Shown piece after piece: positions 33,601 to 42,989 of a stretch of DNA of 64,000 bases. Source of the stretch: Posidonia oceanica (taxonomy: Eukaryota > Streptophyta > Magnoliopsida > Alismatales > Posidoniaceae); contig JAZBRS010000020.1 of the NCBI GenBank assembly GCA_037176725.1, positions 57,936,001 through 58,000,000 on the forward strand. Reading direction: 5' to 3'. The position numbers were made by a program, and so were the translations under genes. Within the stretch, counting starts at the first letter, position 1; the number at the start of each line of letters is the position of its first letter. The notes under the pieces are model-generated. The model searched no databases. It was given only the letters and a program-made list of their open reading frames with translations, and was not told the origin of the DNA.

Positions 33601-36010
33601 TTAACCTCTTCTGACCAGTTTGAACATATTCAATGATAATGTTCTGGAATATAGCATGCACATGCGGTTTTTGATTTACGGGAACAGCTGATTTTCCTTA
33701 TTGTGTTGGCATTGCTGATATAAACCATAGAAGGTCATGTAACCTTAGGAAAACACTTGGCAAACTATTAACCAAATTTTCACTATTTGCAGAGTTCGGT
33801 TTCACTATGGCCATCCAGATGTTTTTGATCGACTGTTCCACCTCACAAGAGGTGGTATTAGTAAAGCATCAAAGATCATCAACTTAAGCGAGGACATTTT
33901 TGCAGGTTTCTTCCAAACTTCTGAATCCTGTCCTAGTTTTGAAGACAATACTCTGTGAAGCGTACCCTTTTGCTCTTAGTAACACACTTTTCATATTTTC
34001 CCATTATCTTTTAGGTTTCAATTCTACACTTCGTGAAGGAAATGTTACGCATCATGAGTATCTGCAAGTCGGAAAAGGAAGAGATGTCGGACTTAACCAA
34101 ATTTCACTTTTTGAAGCTAAGATAGCTAATGGCAATGGAGAACAGACACTGAGTCGTGATATATACAGGCTTGGGCACCGTTTTGATTTTTTCCGGATGT
34201 TGTCATGTTATTTTACTACTGTGGGGTTTTACTTCAGCACCTTGGTATAGCATTCACAGTTTACCCTTGAAGTGCCATTATTTTTCTAATGCTATCAATT
34301 CGAATCATGTTATTGATTTTTTTTCAGGTAACTGTTCTTATTGTGTATGTATTCCTATATGGACGACTTTATCTTGTGCTTAGTGGACTTGATGAAGGGC
34401 TTGCGACTGGAAGCAAATTCGCACATAATCAGTCGCTCCAAGTAGCTCTGGCTTCTCAGTCTTTTGTGCAACTTGGATTTCTGATGGCACTTCCTATGAT
34501 GATGGAAATTGGCCTTGAACAGGGATTCCGCAGAGCACTTAGTGAATTCATCATGATGCAGTTGCAATTGGCTTCTGTTTTTTTTACATTTTCTCTTGGA
34601 ACTAAGACACATTATTATGGAAGGACGTTGCTCCATGGAGGTGCAGAATATAGAGCTACAGGCCGAGGATTTGTGGTGTTCCATGCTAAGTTTGCTGAAA
34701 ACTATAGGCTCTACTCTCGCAGTCATTTTGTCAAGGGATTGGAGCTAATGCTTTTGCTTATTGTATACCAAATTTTCAGCGATTCGTATCGGAGTGCAGT
34801 GGCTTACATTTTTATTACAGTTTCTATGTGGTTTATGGTTGGAGCATGGCTGTTTGCCCCATTCTTGTTCAATCCTTCTGGTTTTGAATGGCAAAAGATT
34901 GTGGATGACTGGACTGATTGGAAAAAGTGGATTAGCAACCGTGGTGGTATTGGTGTGCCCCCAGAAAGAAGCTGGGAGTCATGGTGGGAAAAGGAACATG
35001 AACATCTTCATTATACAGGAAAGCGTGGGATCATAGCCGAGATAGTGTTGGCATTGCGCTTTTTCATCTACCAATATGGGCTTGTTTATCACTTAAGCAT
35101 TACAAAGCATACTAAAAGTGTCCTGGTATGCATTTGTCCTCTAGCACAGCTTGGATTGGATTATTTGTTGAATGTTCTTATAAGCATTTTCCACCATATC
35201 TAATATTAGCAAATTTCTTTCAATGTTGTCAGTTATTGCATCTCTCATTTATATTATTTGATTGCACTTACACTGTCATCTACATGTTTGAAATAGGTTT
35301 ATGGTGTTTCTTGGCTTGTTATCTTCGCAATGCTTCTTGTGATGAAGGTAATGAATCTTGTAAATATCCTTCTTGCTGTTTGCCATTTGCTTTTGCTAGA
35401 AAGCTAGGTGTCTCTTTTGCACAATAAATACTTGCTGTTTTTTTTTTTCATTACATCTTTATGTTTCTTGCATGGTGATTTCCTTGTGTGCTTTTTTTTC
35501 AGACGGTATCTATTGGGAGGAGGAGATTCAGTGCAACTTTCCAGCTTGCTTTTAGGCTTATTAAAGGCCTCATCTTCTTAACTTTTCTTGCCATTTTGAT
35601 CACATTGATAGCCCTTCCACACATGACCCTGCAAGATTTCGTAGTATGTATATTTGCCTTCACGCCGACTGGGTGGGGGATACTTTTGGTGGGTTAATCT
35701 TTCTGGTACTTAGCCAGTTTACTTTGTCCTGTTTGATATATAGCTCTTGTTTTACACTTATTTCTGTTACCAGATTTCACAGGCATGCAAGCCTCTTGTA
35801 CTAAAGACTGGGCTTTGGAGCTCAGTTCGTCATCTTGCTCGGGGCTATGAAATAATTATGGGCCTGTTTCTATTTACACCTGTTGCGTTCCTTGCCTGGT
35901 TTCCTTTTGTCTCAGAGTTTCAAAGTCGTATGCTATTTAACCAGGCTTTCAGCCGAGGTCTACAGATATCTCGTATTCTTGGGCAAAGAAAGTCTCGGCA
36001 CAAGGAGTAG
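12522..36010 (+). CDS. Callose synthase (1,3-beta-glucan synthase, GT48), C-terminal two thirds, 22 exons
   Basis: The enzyme polymerises UDP-glucose into callose at the plasma membrane, cell plate and plasmodesmata. Exons seen: 12522-12656, 14713-14810, 14915-14999, 15080-15240, 15362-15485, 15578-15675, 15766-15904, 16010-16161, 16673-16782, 16904-17029, 17145-17213, 17310-17499, 23902-24058, 24821-24940, 25019-25137, 31066-31149, 33793-33905, 34015-34244, 34328-35125, 35297-35347, 35503-35688, 35774-36010. All junctions are GT-AG, phases agree, and the frame stays open for 1193 codons to TAG. Family landmarks include [93 protein letters not shown] and [15 protein letters not shown]. About ten hydrophobic segments follow the catalytic part. 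The family is usually about 1950 residues, so roughly 750 N-terminal residues lie left of the window. The end, GQRKSRHKE, recalls CALS3, so the CALS1/2/3 group is likely; the exact paralogue is not certain. Confidence 0.95.
12943..14230 (-). mobile_element. Truncated Ty1/copia element: one LTR plus RT/RNase H end
   Basis: Minus-strand frames carry the copia reverse transcriptase block [11 protein letters not shown] (DD intact, about 13811-13826), [35 protein letters not shown] and PIDQN, then sequence leading to the RNase H end. The putative 3' LTR (about 12943-13047) shares GGATATCCAT and flanking blocks with the LTRs at 17525 and 23323. The gag, protease and integrase parts and the second LTR are missing, so the copy is truncated near 14230. 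Confidence 0.82.
13413..13835 (-). pseudogene. Copia reverse transcriptase remnant with intact YVDD
   Basis: A 140-codon open frame, the longest surviving part of this element. IYVDDILL and KYFLGVEF are hallmark copia RT blocks. A large in-frame loss between [11 protein letters not shown] and the RNase H start (NKGERKSTS) removes the middle of the usual sequence. Confidence 0.85.
14713..17499 (+). CDS. Callose synthase exons 2-12 of the visible set
   Basis: Eleven short exons (69-190 bp) with small introns form the undisturbed core of the gene. They encode the large cytosolic region from [10 protein letters not shown] through FREEDLI, the [13 protein letters not shown] block, [100 protein letters not shown] and [20 protein letters not shown]. 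These blocks match the GT48 glucan synthase domain in order. The last codon is split (AC|G) across the 6.4-kb intron that follows. Confidence 0.93.
17525..17656 (-). repeat. Copia 3' LTR (element 17525-23455)
   Basis: On the + strand it reads TGTGAAATTAGG to ATATCTCCCCCA. TSD GTTAC lies immediately left. Confidence 0.88.
17725..18090 (-). pseudogene. Copia RNase H remnant
   Basis: A 121-codon frame reads [60 protein letters not shown] and [10 protein letters not shown]. This is the standard copia RNase H order. Confidence 0.88.
18748..19053 (-). repeat. 154-bp tandem duplication inside copia RT
   Basis: AAGCAGCATACC starts at 18751 and recurs at 18905, and the following sequence (TTAAATCACCACAAAGAAAG, AGCAAGACACGGATGGAG) is repeated with few changes. 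A period of 154 is not a multiple of three, so it breaks the frame. Confidence 0.88.
20690..21970. mobile_element. PIF/Harbinger-like non-autonomous element in copia
   Basis: The insertion is bounded by TTA on both sides (20687-20689 and 21971-21973), the target typical of PIF/Harbinger. The ends are imperfect inverted repeats sharing GTTTGTGCC (left TGGCCTGTTTGTGCCTC; right, reversed, GGGGGGGGTTTGTGCCATC), followed by AAAGGAAA-rich subterminal sequence on both arms. Copia sequence resumes on each side. No transposase frame is visible. The short, uneven inverted repeat leaves the superfamily somewhat open. Confidence 0.65.
21980..22870 (-). pseudogene. Copia gag remnant (element 17525-23455)
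   Basis: The start is at 22833-22866: [20 protein letters not shown], then [19 protein letters not shown], as in UBN2-type gag. A CCHC knuckle region remains at about 22150-22200 (CDHC-type, minus strand). Several stops interrupt it. Confidence 0.75.
23307..23322 (-). promoter_or_regulatory. Copia primer binding site
   Basis: On the minus strand TGGTATCAGAGCACAG directly follows the 5' LTR end (TTTCACA). It is complementary to the 3' end of initiator tRNA-Met. Confidence 0.9.
23323..23455 (-). repeat. Copia 5' LTR (element 17525-23455)
   Basis: 133 bp, about 85-90 percent identical by eye to the left LTR. TSD GTTAC follows at 23456-23460. Confidence 0.9.
23902..25137 (+). CDS. Callose synthase exons 13-15 of the visible set
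   Basis: Exons 23902-24058, 24821-24940 and 25019-25137 encode [48 protein letters not shown] and [17 protein letters not shown], among the most conserved blocks of the family. The group is isolated between a copia-bearing intron upstream (17500-23901) and another downstream (25138-31065). Intron 24059-24820 holds no element I can recognise. Confidence 0.93.
24059..24820 (+). other. Callose synthase intron, nothing recognised
   Basis: AT-rich intron with normal GT and AG ends. I see no mobile element or open frame of note. Confidence 0.6.
25218..26628. mobile_element. hAT-like non-autonomous DNA transposon
   Basis: The ends are inverted repeats: TAGGGGTGCAAATGGAT on the left and, reversed, TAAAAGTGCAAATGGATC on the right. 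A perfect 8-bp target duplication TTACTAAC (25210-25217 and 26629-26636) is diagnostic of hAT elements. Both arms carry clusters of GTATCC/GGATAC and GGATATGG motifs, typical of hAT subterminal repeats. The core is AT-rich with no transposase frame. It is inserted in the 3' LTR of the copia element 25185-30994, so it arrived later. Confidence 0.92.
27230..27910 (-). pseudogene. Copia reverse transcriptase remnant
   Basis: On the minus strand the sequence reads [11 protein letters not shown] at about 27480-27510, followed by the usual KYF-LG-type region towards 27370. Single-base changes scatter stops. The active-site DD is present, unlike in the copy at 17525-23455. Confidence 0.8.
29212..29484 (-). 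pseudogene. Copia gag-pre-integrase remnant
   Basis: A 90-codon frame reads [37 protein letters not shown] and [13 protein letters not shown], matching the conserved V-YVP-F--NLLS and D--TG--I blocks between protease and integrase. Confidence 0.87.
29707..30324 (-). pseudogene. Copia gag (UBN2-type) remnant, 205 codons open
   Basis: Gag forms the particle that packages copia RNA. The frame reads [38 protein letters not shown] and [18 protein letters not shown], then a basic [10 protein letters not shown] stretch and the CCHC knuckle [14 protein letters not shown] at the end. The true start lies upstream, near 30420, interrupted by a stop. This is the longest intact piece of the element. Confidence 0.88.
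30848..30994 (-). repeat. Copia 5' LTR (element 25185-30994)
   Basis: 147 bp with TGTTAGAG/CTCTAACA inverted ends, followed 71 bp downstream by the callose synthase exon at 31066. Confidence 0.9.
31066..31149 (+). CDS. Callose synthase isolated 84-bp exon
   Basis: The exon encodes [20 protein letters not shown] and a short tail ending NPLR, completing the IFTG-S-VSS junction with the previous exon. It lies just right of the copia 5' LTR (ends 30994) and is followed by a 2.6-kb intron. Its length is 28 codons with equal phase on both sides, so skipping it would keep the frame. Confidence 0.9.
31150..33792 (+). other. Callose synthase 2.6-kb intron
   Basis: Apart from the foldback at 31507-31906 and a short TGTCAGACATG-type repetition near 32155-32215, I recognise nothing. 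Donor GT at 31150, acceptor AG at 33791-33792. Confidence 0.6.
31507..31906. repeat. Foldback (MITE-like) sequence in intron
   Basis: AAACCCAAAAGTTA at about 31509 is matched inversely by TAACTTTTGGGTTT at about 31887-31900. Between them, GAAACTAG/CTAGTTTC motifs recur several times in both orientations. I could not define a target duplication, so this may be a decayed MITE. Confidence 0.4.
33793..36010 (+). CDS. Callose synthase exons 17-22 of the visible set (membrane part and C-terminus)
   Basis: Six exons encode [38 protein letters not shown] and then the C-terminal membrane domain. The largest exon, 34328-35125 (266 codons), holds several hydrophobic segments ([59 protein letters not shown]) and the conserved [18 protein letters not shown] and [17 protein letters not shown] loop. 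Exons 35297-35347, 35503-35688 and 35774-36010 add the last membrane spans ([34 protein letters not shown]) and the stop at 36008-36010. Confidence 0.95.
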
Positions 36011-37005
36011 ACAGTCAGCCATTGGCCTGATAAGTTATTTGGTTCTTTTGTACACGGATGAGCAATTAGGTTATACCGATCATGGTTGTATAATAAGTGT
36101 AATTTTTGCGTAATACATGCCTTGGATATTGCAAATTTGCTACTCTTTGTTTTTTTTTTTAAATTAACCAGGGCAATGTTGTATGTCGTCCCACTTTGCC
36201 TCCATTTGCTAATCTACTAAAACCGTTGTCTTTGTTTCCACTCATTGCTCGGTTTATTTATTATCAAATACAATGCATTGAGCAAATGTAAATTTTGATA
36301 TTTAATTTCCTTCACATATCTGAGTGGATGGACGATATTAGACTTCTTTCTTACCCATGCAGGGCCTTCGTTGCGGTTCCAGGGGTGTTTTCCTAGAAAA
36401 ATGACTCACGTAATATGAATGTGGTCGCATCTTATTATATTTCTTTATTAGAACATTTAGCTTATTTTATATTCAAATTTGTTCTACATTTAAAGATTAA
36501 ACAATTATCTTAGGAACTGTTAGTGTTGCTTAATTATAGATTTGAATTTAAAATTATATGTATTGTTTTGTAAGACATAAAATCTAGTATTATAAAAACA
36601 TGAAGGCACTTGTGATGTTACCCTATAAAGTTGTAACTACCTATTATAAGTTATGATTGTTTATTTGTAGTTTTAAATGCCACCAACTATATTTTGAATT
36701 AAGGATCAAAATCTTTGGTACCTTAATGGATTCTTTGGTACCTTAATGGATGGTATAGGCATACCATGATAATAATATAGTTTTGAATTTTAATTATATT
36801 TGAGAAGAGTTTCCTATGTTTTGCCTTGAAGAGCACATCCATATTCATGTTTGTCTTTGAAAATATTTACTTCTTCACTTGTGTGCTGTCGGTATTAGAT
36901 TTGATACCATTTGAAGTTGATACCACTTGATGTTGATACCACTTGACGTGATAATGATCCAATAAAAACAATGAGATTAACAAGGATGAGTTCTCAAATT
37001 GTTAG
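36011..37005. other. Region downstream of callose synthase
   Basis: AT-rich, with the 3' UTR presumably in the first few hundred bases. Two small tandem repeats are visible: TCTTTGGTACCTTAATGGAT twice (about 36711-36750), and a degenerate GATACCA(C/T)TTGA motif three times (about 36900-36950). No gene seen. Confidence 0.55.
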
Positions 37006-39379
37006 TGTGACTATGTTGGTGATGGGAGTACGTGTGATCGGAAAGCGAGTGTATGTCCATAAAGTTATGGCAGAGTGGTGAATTCGAGGAGAACTTGACT
37101 TGAAAATACCAAATGCAAAGAAAATAAAGATAAGATAAAGGAGTTGTTATCTAGTCTATTGAGGAAAAATCGAGTGCGAACATGATATGCATGTTATGCT
37201 GAAAATAGAATGATCCGTGTTATTGGATGAGACATAATGGTCATTGTGGTCTAAAGAAAGGGTAAAGACTTCTGTTACGCATGTGGAAGGTGTTAGGTAT
37301 TTCCATGTGTCCGATGAGTCGGTCTTTTTAGGTTTATTTGTTCGCATGTGTGGCTAATGTAGGCATGTGAATGCTGATTAACGTATGTCCTTGGGCAATA
37401 ATGAGATGCCTTGCAAATATGGATGTATGCCTTTAATGTATGCCTAGATGTCATGATAATGTATGTAAAACATGTGAATAGAACAGATCTGAATGAGATA
37501 AACCAAGATCATGTGGTAAATCATACAATCTAAACGTTCAGCAGTATTGCCAGTGTTTTGAACCAGGGCACTCGGGCTTAGAAATCGTGTTGGTACTATC
37601 TATTAGGGATGTTTGCTGGATCATCGCACCTTGGTTCTTAAAACTCCAGACAGTAAGCATTACTGCCTTAATGGATGCAAATGGAAATCAAAACATCCGG
37701 GAAAACATGCGATGCGAACGAAATCATGTAGAGGAACGAAATCCAGATGTGCATAAACAAGATGTAAGCCATGGAAAAGGTGCTCTGCCCTGGGTTTGAT
37801 CTGAATCTGGCAAACTGCATCGACAACCCGTGGTGGTAACCTGCGCTGGCTGCCTGCGGTAGGAACTCGCAGTCTAGGATTACCAGTTCTAGACGACAAG
37901 CTTCATTGCTCAATTCTGAATGGAAATCGATGGAAACCAATCAAACACACATCGGCGAAGCAAGAGGGCATATCAGAGAGTAAACCAAAGCAAATAAATT
38001 GAAATGCGCTTTGCTCGGATCTCTCCCCCGTCTCCGTTGCACAATGCCGGAAACCATTGGGTTCGCTGGCAATGGAGGAGACTGGGAACCCGCGGAGCTT
38101 GGTCGTGGCTTATGGCGGAGGTGAGGAGGGTAGAGAGGATGCTGATGATGCAATGCAAGGCAAAAAAACAAAGTCAGGTGCTCGCTGCCTCCCATTGACG
38201 GAGCTCATTGTGATGGGTGCGTTTATCGACGGTCGGCAAATAGCCGACCTGGGCACGGTGGTTACGCGACCGTCGATGCATCTGGAGTGTCAGAGAGGAG
38301 GTGGGATTACAATGCAAGCATGGAGATGGGTCCTTGACTGTGCTCAACGGACAACGGCCTCGGCCTCACATGGCCGGTGAACCCACCGTCGGAAACTGGA
38401 AATGCAAACCGGAGAAGAAGCTTGGCAAAACAAAGGCGAATTCACGTCGATAAAACTCTATAGAGCTAAAGGAGAAGGTAACAACACTCTGGGTATGGAT
38501 ACCTACCTGTTGTTGTGTACTTGTCTCTCCTAGTTCGGCGGCTTATAGCGGACGTCTCTGGGTCGTCGATGCTCTGGTGCGACGGTGGTGGAGGTTGTGG
38601 GTGCTAGTGCGGAGGAGCTTGATTGTGCGAGGCTCAGGTTGTGTTGGGTTGCTAGGTTACGAACGCGCAATGGTTTTGCAATTGGTCGGCGGAGCTTGTA
38701 TGGCCGGAGATGGTGGGGTGCTCGGGCTTAGGAGGTTGCTATGGGTGCTTGGTGGTGTTGGGGAACGACCGAGAGGTCTGGGTGGTTGCCGGGAGTGTGA
38801 GAAAGAGCCCTAAGGCTTGGATGTCGGCAATGGGCATTGTTTTATAGCATGGCTCGTTGCATGGATGTCGTTGGTTGATAATAGAATTTGAATGTGTGGT
38901 ATGGATGTGAATGGAAGGGATTTAGTTGGGATTTTAATGTGGATGAGGGGTGTGATGGTCAAGCAACGTCAAGGCACATGCTTAGATCCATGCGAGCCAA
39001 TAGGAAGTGAGGAATCAATGGTCCAAAGGTGAATAGACCACTTAATCCTTCAGTAGCAGTTCTGGCATAGGGCGTTGCGCGCCAACTATGCGTGGCGGTG
39101 ATCCGCGCTAGCTATCGTGTCGGTGATCCATGGCATTTATCAGTGGTGGTAAGCCGTGCTAACAATCCACGGTTGGCCTAGTGCTGGGCTTGTTTCTTGA
39201 GTGTTTGACCACCAATGGGCTTTGCGCTTGTGGTTTTGGATGGTTTTGGGTAGATTTGTGGTCTTGGATTAGGTTTGGGATTGGTTTATGGGAAGGTGGT
39301 TGGGTCCGCCACGTCACAACTGGAGCAAGCTCTTCCGGAGGAATCTGCCGACAAGTGGCTTCAAATCGGGGTGTCTATA
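37006..39379 (-). mobile_element. Solo LTR of a large Ty3/gypsy (Ogre/Tat-like) family
   Basis: The 2.37-kb stretch aligns in the same orientation with the LTR at 58176-60359. The left ends are TGTGACTATGTTGG and TGTGACCATGTTGG. The right ends share GGAGCAAGCTCTTC and GACAAGTGGC and finish GGGGTGTCTATA here, GGGGTGTCTACA there. It is flanked by GTTAG and GTTAC, a near-perfect 5-bp duplication. No polypurine tract or internal sequence follows, unlike at 60360, so it looks like a solo LTR. The family name rests on LTR length and architecture only. Confidence 0.75.
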
Positions 39380-40600
39380 GTTACTATCAATATTTATGGT
39401 GGAGATCCTTCGACTCAATTCATGTAGGCACGAGAATTGTGTAGAATGGATTGTTTCAACGAGAGGGTATGCATTCTCCTTGGGGGAGGGTTGTTTATAA
39501 GTAGTTGGGAGCCTGATTGGAGAGAATAGGGGGCTATGCATCCTTTGATCAGGCACTTGCTTCCCTTTGCAATGTCGTACCATGGGATTTGTTGTTGGGC
39601 TAAAGATAGGAGGGTCAAAGAGATTAGGATTCAACCCCCAGTGTTGAGCTCTGGGGGGGTTGGGGAGTACTTGAGAAGTGTGGCTATAGGCAAAACAAGT
39701 ACCACTTTTTATCATTGGGAACAACTACTTTTGATGTACTTTTTTTTTCAGTTGAAACTCACCTCCCTTCTTGTCATTCTTCGTGGATCATATTGAATGA
39801 AGACTGTATTCTTTGTTGATTGAATTTCTGTGCGCCTGTGACTTGATTGATGCACTACACTTTTTTTTATAAGTGAACAGGTGGCCCAACCCTCTCTGTG
39901 TCCAGCACTTTACTCAAATACCATGTTTCGTGCTGTTTTACAAAAGACCTACCTACATGAGGAAATAGGAAAAATTAGGAAACAAGCAACCAACCCTCAT
40001 TCATATGGAAAATGGTATACGGACCCCCAATTCGACTCCTTTTGCGACCCCTCCGACGTGGCTTTTGATGTGGAGGTCACGTGAAGCACACACGACCTCC
40101 CACTCCCTCACTCCTATCACTAGTCTCGCTATAGTGAAAGTATAAGATAATTAATGCTTCTCTATGTTCTTACATAAGAACAAAGCTCTCTTTCCAACAG
40201 GAGTTTGGAGGGAAACCTGAATTGCCTCCAATACCTCTCCCTTTTGTCCTAAATTATCCATTTTTCCGCTCTCTTTTAATAGAACTCTCTTCGAAATTCT
40301 GTTACTTCTTTCGATTTCTTCATCTGCTGCTTTGTGTCGAGAAGAGTCTTTTTTGCAACTCTTGTTGTTTCATTTATTATAAAGTTTAATTGCTCAAAAA
40401 TTCTTTTTGTTTCATTTATTGCAAATAATCGGATCTATATTTTTGTTTGAAATGGTTGAAGTTAGTTGCATTTAATACGAACCCATTTAATGTTTGCTTA
40501 GTTTCTTCTGGTTTGTATGATTCGTTAGAGGTTAGCGTATTCTGTTGGATTAAGGTACTATTTTCTTATTGTGAGTCCTTTCTTATTTTCTTGCTGTCTC
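39380..40600. other. Intergenic, nothing firmly recognised
   Basis: Mixed sequence without a convincing gene. A 67-codon frame at 39881-40084 has no family I recognise. Confidence 0.4.
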
Positions 40601-40608
40601 TTTATTTC

Positions 40609-40910
40609 TTGGTATTTCGCTATAGTTGTCATGTTGCCTTCTTGTTTTCTTATTGTATATTTGTTTCCTAGTATTTCACTATAGTTGTCATGTTGCCTTC
40701 TTGTTTTCTTGCTATTTCTCTTTTTCCTGGTATTTTACTGTAGTTGTGATGTTATTATGTTGTCACTGGCTTTCGTTGAGTTTTTCTATTCCTTGTTGTC
40801 ATTTGGTTGTCATTGTCGTGTTATTATGGTGTCATTGGGTTTTTTTACGCTATTCTGTTCCCTAGTGTCATTCGTCTGTCAATGTAGTATTATTTTGGTG
40901 TCATTTAGTT
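40609..40910. repeat. Tandem repeats upstream of the FAR1-like pseudogene
   Basis: A 59-60 bp unit (TATAGTTGTCATGTTGCCTT, then CTTGTTTTCTT) is present about 2.5 times at 40619-40745. Degenerate GTTATTATGGTGTCATT(G/T) motifs follow to 40910. Related GTCATAGTGGTGTCATTA motifs occur at 42390-42460, inside the pseudogene. Confidence 0.7.
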
Positions 40911-40938
40911 TCTTTGTGTTGTTATTCTTAGGAGAAAC

Positions 40939-42814
40939 ATGACCGACAGAGTGGAAAATGTCATCAACTTGGAGGACAATCTTCATGACACCTGGGATTA
41001 GGGTCGATATGGTAATGAGCAGGACGTAGATGGTAATGGAGAAAGCAAGAAAGTGGAGGTCAATGTTGATCATGTCGTTGATATGTAAATTTCTAATGAT
41101 GAAGTGGAGGTCAATGAAGTACGTTTTGTTGATCTGGATAGTCTTCCTCAAGATACAGTCCCAATGACTCCTACGGTTGGGATGGCGTTTAAATCATTCT
41201 ATGATAGTCTAAAATACTACACGGCTTATGCAAATAGTGTAGGATTTAGTATGAAGATACGACGTTCCTGCAAGATAGTCGGTTCAAGTGATAATCTATA
41301 CAAGCTTGCTCCCTTTGCTTGCTGCAAAGAAGGAAAAAGGTCTAGTGAAGCTTCACGACTTATTGTATGGAACAAAGCTTTCGGCAAAGACATAATGTCA
41401 AGCTCGAATAATGGTTTGCCTACACAATAATGGCAGATACCAAGTAACATACGTGAACCACGAGCATAACCATGAAATGCTGGACAAGTCATTGATGCGA
41501 TTACTACATTCGAAGAGGAAGATGACGTATTTACATAAGAAAGTAATTGCGAACAATGACATTGCTGGAATACCTATATCCAAAACAATGGCTTAGTTTG
41601 TTGTAGAAGCCGGTGTGAACACGTGCCGTTCACTGAACAAGATTGTAGGAATGCCGTGAAAACAATGAGAACCCTCCAACTTGTTGAGGGTGATGCTGAA
41701 GCAATTCATGCTTACTTCCTCCACATGCAACAAAAGAACTAGAACGTCTTTTACATGATGGATTTGGACGAAATAGGTTGACTAAAGAATGTCTTCTAGG
41801 TGGACGTAAGATCAAGACTTGCATACAAGTATTTTGGCGATGTGGTGTCTTTTGACACGGCATATTTGGTGAACAAGTGGGATATGCCATTCCCCCCCTT
41901 CGTTGGGGTTAACCACCATGGCCATTCTGTGTTACTTGGATTTGCACTTCTGTCAGAGGAGACAATTTCAAACTACATGTGGTTGTTTAAGGCGTGGCTG
42001 AGCTGCATGCATGGTATTCAACCCAAAGCCGTAACTACAGATCAGTTAGGAGCCATCATGCGGGCGGTGAAGCATGTCTTCCTTCAAGCGAAGTATCGGT
42101 TGTGCCTCTGGCACATAATGAACAAAATTCCTGCCAAGTTTGAAAAATTGGACTCCAATAAGAGACAGGCGGCAAAAAAGGCTATATAGAATGTAGTCTA
42201 TGATTCCCTAAGTGTGGAGGAATTTGAGGATGCTTGGGAACAAATGTTGATAAAATACGAATTAAGAAATTTTAAATGGATGGTGATGTTGTATCAGTTG
42301 CGTCAAATTTGGGTGCCTGTGTTTGTCAAGGACACCTTTTAGGCTAGTATGCCTGTCTACATTGTTCTGGTATGTTTATCCCTATTATGTGTCATAGTGG
42401 TGTTATTAAATTGTCATAGTGGTGTCATTACATTATCGTAGTGGTATCATTACAGTGTTCTAGAGCTGGGTGTCATGACCAGTTACTTTCATGTCATCTG
42501 GTATGTCTGTAACACAAAGGAGTGAAGGAATGAACACGTTCTTCGATGGTTACATAAATTCGAAGACAACACTAAAATAGTTTGTCCAGCAATATGAGGT
42601 GGGACTTCAGGCTAAGTGTGAAAAGGAAGCACAAGCTGAGTTCGATTGTGCTCACAAGGGATCGAATTTGCTTACACAATTTGTGTTCGAGAAACAACTT
42701 AGTGGGACATACACTTTAACCATGTTTAAGAAGTGTCAAGAGGAGATTGTCAACACCATGTACTGCAAGGTTCACCAACAAGACAGAATGGCAATCAGTT
42801 TATTTATTTCGTGA
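40939..42814 (+). pseudogene. FAR1-related (FRS) / MULE-transposase-derived pseudogene
   Basis: The order is that of FHY3/FAR1-family proteins, transcription factors derived from Mutator-like transposases. A candidate start at 40939 shares its frame with the FAR1 DNA-binding region at about 41104-41510 (VGMAFKSFYDSLKYYTAYA, GFSMKIRRSCK, then YQVTYVNHEHNHEML in another frame). The MULE transposase domain is at about 41690-42190 (DVVSFDTAYLVNKWDMPFPP, FVGVNHHGHSVLLGFALLS, AVTTDQLGAIMRAVKHVF, YRLCLWHIMNKIP). A later block at 42599-42814 reads HKGSNLLTQFVFEKQLSG. At least five stops and a frameshift interrupt it, and no SWIM zinc finger is seen. Confidence 0.88.
42390..42460. repeat. Short tandem repeat within the FAR1-like pseudogene
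   Basis: About three copies of a 22-23 bp unit, GTCATAGTGGTGTCATTAC, in what would be an intron or decayed coding sequence. Confidence 0.75.
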
Positions 42815-42989
42815 GTGTAATATTTGGATTTTCCAGGATGTAATTTGAGTTAATTTTGGAAAGTTAATTTCCAGATTATTTTGTTGATTGCTTGTAAATG
42901 GAATTATATGCTTTAAGCAATCATATTTAGTTTTGTGTGATTGTTCCCTCCTATGGAATTATTTTTGGCTCCTTATGCTGTGTGATTAT

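Noticed and set aside
34355..34726. 123-codon frame on the minus strand
   Set aside because: It is a shadow of the large callose synthase exon 34328-35125, which has clear homology on the + strand.
40939..42814. Functional FAR1-related gene
   Set aside because: At least five in-frame stops and a frameshift occur across the conserved domains, and no introns explain them.
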